From Sipunculus nudus (taxonomy: Eukaryota; Annelida; Sipuncula; Golfingiida; Sipunculidae), in the NCBI GenBank assembly GCA_026874595.1, contig CM049306.1, forward strand, positions 52,670,019-52,734,018: a DNA stretch of 64,000 bases, given 5' to 3'. The notes under the pieces were generated by a model, which was given only the letters and a program-made list of their open reading frames with translations, was not told the DNA's origin and did no database searches. The position numbers were made by a program, and so were the translations under genes. Shown here one piece after another: positions 60,537 to 64,000 of the stretch (positions within the stretch are counted from its first letter, which is position 1; each line of letters opens with the position of its first letter).

Positions 60537-62396
60537 GAATTGACTTTATACTTACCATAAGCTTGACTACTAAAACGAGAAGAGAAGGAAACGAAAGACT
60601 ATTCACGAGATTGATTATGTTTATAATAACATCATTTACTACAGTTTTTGTTAACCTTTACAATAACATCGTTTACTACAGTTTCTCACTCAGCGCTGAA
60701 GCAAGAACCAAGTTCAACATGTAACTATAGTGACTGACCTCAAACATACACAAACCTGGACCTGTAGTCACTGTTGTAAACACTGGGCATCCTGGAAACG
60801 TACACTGATACACGCAGCTGCTGTTTCCAGATGCTGTTGTTATATAATCTCAAAACTGTTGTATTTCACAACCTTGAACCACATCTGGCGCCATTTCAAT
60901 TACTCATATCATAAATGCTGAACTGGGAGGGATGCTTCACTTCGGCTCGGCTGTAAAATTCTCATTCGCGCTTGCATTGTCCATTCACTACACTTCAGAC
61001 TTTTGAAATCCGTCCGAATGCTGCACTGTCTTCGAATGTCTTCTACGTCATCCTGTACTGTTTAGTATTTGTTGGATTTTTTACGGGGGGGGGGGGGGGT
61101 GGAACATGAATGCAAATCTCGAAACTCGAAACATAAAATCTTAATAAGGAAACCATCTCAGGGATTTCCATCATAGTGCTTTTTTAAACTACCACTAACT
61201 ACATCATTACCAAGCTTAAATCTTCAATAAATTCCCCTCCCATACCATCCCCCTCCCTTCGCTGCCACGCTGTATAACTACCCCCCCCCCCCCCCTTTTC
61301 CCCCATCCTCCTTTTTCTTTTTTTAATCCTCTTTTACTGTTAATACTTGTATTCCCGTGCATGGGTGCTGTTTGAAAGTCCGGTGATGTCTCGGACCAAA
61401 TTTACAATACAGTATTTCTGAATCTATGTATTGGTCTCCATACGGAAGCTTTGTCTGGCAAATAAGACGTCGCCGGGACGCAGTTCATGTAGATAAAAAA
61501 ACACGGGCTATATAAATCGCTTAGGTCATATTGCAAGCTATATAAAATAGGTATTTTTATTCAGATAAAAATAAAGAGACGTAAAGGAAACATTTTTCTT
61601 TAAAAACATCCAGCCTAATCAATCCAGCCTGTGGTCTTTTATCTTTCTTCAATGACTCTGGTAAAAAGCAATTAGTGTCATCAAGCTAATCGGTATAATC
61701 AACGTTAAAGTACATTCAACCGTTTTTGACTGACTTTTCTAGAGATACGGCATGACGGGAGGAAGATGCATCGATTAAACACAGAGGGCTAGACACGATC
61801 TGTATGTACTTGACCTATATAGGAAGAAGAAATAAAGAAAAAGTAATTTTACTAAAAGGAAGGCAATGGTTCCAATTCGCACAAGTTTTATACAATCACT
61901 TATTTGGAATTTTTTTCCAAGTATGTTTAATCATAGGTTGGCAACTAAAAAAAAGTCGTTTTGCTCTACTCTGGTACAAGTCCATTCAATAGAAATATAA
62001 AAATAAAAAAGCAACTATTTGAATAGAATACTAAAAATGCTCGAGAATGACACAAGGTTTCTCGGATTGCCATTGAAGGTCAGCTTTCCTGGTCTGCCAT
62101 TGGTACTACTGGGAAATCATCACTTTTGAACTTTGACCTAGCTCCTTATTTGCGTCCGAACTATCAGCAAAGTTTTAACTAAATTCATCATGAACTTTTA
62201 AACCGACAGAGAAACTATCATTTCCTAGCTAATTAATGCATCGTAAAAACATAGATACATTCATCATTCATATGTACATGTATACACTAACACACACATA
62301 CATATACATAATTATATATATATACCACCTCCGCTTGCTTTGCGATATACGTAAATTAAGCCGGCACTCAAATTTGTCCAGCTATAACCCTGTATA
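60537..62396. other. No recognisable gene
   Basis: Intergenic. G and C runs at 61085-61101 and 61280-61296. No exon is supported. Confidence 0.5.
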
Positions 62397-62411
62397 AATA
62401 TATATATATAT

Positions 62412-62465
<54 letters not shown>
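62397..62465. repeat. (AT)n microsatellite
   Basis: A TA-rich tract of about 69 bp just upstream of the hairpin. Confidence 0.95.
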
Positions 62466-62467
<2 letters not shown>

Positions 62468-62497
62468 TGTAGGAGTAGCCATGCTGGTTCATTGTTT

Positions 62498-62582
62498 TAT
62501 AGATGGAAAGAGTATACACAGAAAAGTGGTTCACTAACAGTGGCAGTGAACCACTTTTCTGTGTATACTCTTTCCATCTATA
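62498..62582. repeat. Perfect 38-bp-arm inverted repeat
   Basis: Arms 62498-62535 and 62545-62582 are exact reverse complements with a 9-base loop (AACAGTGGC). The arms contain AGATGGAAAGAGTATACACA and 'gaaaagtggttcact'. A transcript of either strand would form a long uninterrupted hairpin. Confidence 0.95.
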
Positions 62583-63120
62583 TATATATATCTATATATT
62601 TATAAATTGTATAAATGAGAGGATAAAGATACGTCTTCTATCGTAACATACCGGAACACTGAAGAATTTTAAAACATGGGCCCAATAAAATGTGTAATAA
62701 ATTGTTATCAAAGAAAAAACAATATTGCTTATATAGAAAAATGCCAATGGGTTTCTAAAAAAATACAAATATTACTGTCATAACTTAAAATATGTGCCTC
62801 CCCATCCCCACGGTATGGCAGCCTATGTAAACTTACCTAAGGGAATAAACGTGTTCAGTACTGAAGGCTAGGACCAAAGCTTTTAATAGGCATGAATAAA
62901 CGAATATTGCATGATCAAATATGAATAAACCGAGGTATGGATAAAATGTCAAGGCTCGGTGAGTGGTAGAAAATTACCCTACTCTGTATAGCTTCCGCTG
63001 AATGTCACTGAACTGAACGACCCGCCGTTCATCACTTCATTAATGAGAATTATGTTTACTTCCCAGTACATTTTGTACGAGCAAATCCATGTATGAAAGA
63101 ATAAAGAGATGCAAACAGTA
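62583..63120. other. No recognisable gene
   Basis: AT-rich intergenic DNA with no supported feature. Confidence 0.5.
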
Positions 63121-63154
63121 GGATCAATTTATCTTCAAGAGTGGGGGATGACTT

Positions 63155-63219
<65 letters not shown>

Positions 63220-63507
63220 CCTAGCGTCGATATCTACTTACCGTTAGACACATTTCAAATTATTACAATCAAGTATCAGGTTTTAGAAAATGAGGTATTT
63301 TATTTCCAACATAGTTTAATTCTATACCAGGTTTAGATACTGTCATTTAAAATTTCATAAATAGGACCAAAGTGTATAATTCAAATTATTAATTTTTTTT
63401 TCAATATATAAATATTATAATCTGAATACCCGGTGAAGATTACATTAACCATCTCCCCTTGCTAGAAAGTGGGGGACATATATACCCCCATCCCCCTATA
63501 TTGACCC
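63121..63507. mobile_element. Microsatellite-carrying element (family 4), copy with (CA)n
   Basis: Begins 'gatcaatttatcttcaagag' and 'tgggggatg' (the family end in reverse) and ends 'tatattgacccc'. The microsatellite is (CA)n at 63156-63210 rather than AT. The 3' part matches 11780-11990. Confidence 0.65.
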
Positions 63508-64000
63508 CCCCCCCCTGGATGCAAAATCCATTTGGTAGAGTTGCAGTGGCCCTAAAACTACTCTTTTAGTATTCTTTTATTTTATTTTTATCAAGATTAG
63601 AGAAGATCTTACAGAACACGGTTCCCCTAGGTCGTTACCACCAATCTGCTTTTTTTTTGTTCCCTAGTGCCCCACCTTTTAATTATATATGCCCGGATCA
63701 GCCATGCAGTCAGTAAAAGTGCAGATAACCAGTCTATCGATTATAAATCTGCGGGTGTACATAATACTCACAGTAAGATAAGTAGACCAAAGCAAACGTA
63801 ATATAATTAGTGGTTTTGTGTGACCAAATATACTTTAGCTATTTTATTAATATCGTGATTTCACCTGATATCAGGTCGGGGAAAGCAGAGATAAAAAACG
63901 ATTTACCTTTCGAGTAAAATAATGTCCTAGAGGAGATTAGCTAGACTTGTTTTATATCTATGGATGAAAGCTTTGAAGCATTTTCCATGTCCTATTATGA
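63508..64000. other. No recognisable gene
   Basis: AT-rich sequence to the window end. No supported exon. Confidence 0.5.

Overview
The window is eukaryotic nuclear DNA: AT-rich, with long introns, GT-AG splice sites, tRNA-derived SINEs, many short inverted-repeat transposons and long AT microsatellites. The domain mix of the main gene (C-type lectin, thrombospondin-1, von Willebrand D, peritrophin-type chitin binding), the repeat style and an invertebrate-type two-pore potassium channel suggest a marine lophotrochozoan, most probably a mollusc. The species cannot be named from the sequence.

Two protein genes are supported, transcribed toward each other. Gene 1 (+ strand, 18804-31750) can be assembled from 12 exons with consensus splice sites and matching phases into a 755-residue secreted protein: signal peptide, C-type lectin domain, TSP1, VWD, C8, TIL, EGF-like, two chitin-binding type-2 domains. 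Every boundary between the major modules is a phase-1 intron, as expected for exon shuffling. Gene 2 (- strand, 56236 down to 40031) encodes a two-pore-domain (K2P/KCNK) potassium channel of about 377-392 residues in three main exons plus a probable short upstream coding exon, with both selectivity filters visible.

Layout: 1-8.7 kb has no recognisable gene and holds dispersed repeats. 8.7-10.1 kb is a 35-bp minisatellite with an internal inverted block. 11.6-12.4 kb has two copies of a microsatellite-carrying mobile element. 13.1-13.7 and 16.9-17.5 kb are two arrays (24/48 bp and 50 bp) that share a core. 18.8-31.9 kb is gene 1. 32-39.7 kb is intergenic with AT tracts and GGTTAGG-like arrays. 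39.7-56.2 kb is the K2P gene, whose 11.7-kb intron is full of repeats. 56.2-64 kb is intergenic, with a complex repeat and a perfect 38-bp-arm hairpin.

The most notable items are a candidate hammerhead ribozyme on the coding strand just 3' of the K2P stop codon (39938-39985), the unusual mosaic architecture of gene 1, the near-perfect hairpin at 62498-62582, and several unnamed short mobile-element families present in two to six copies. The two genes have no evident functional link; they are neighbours only.
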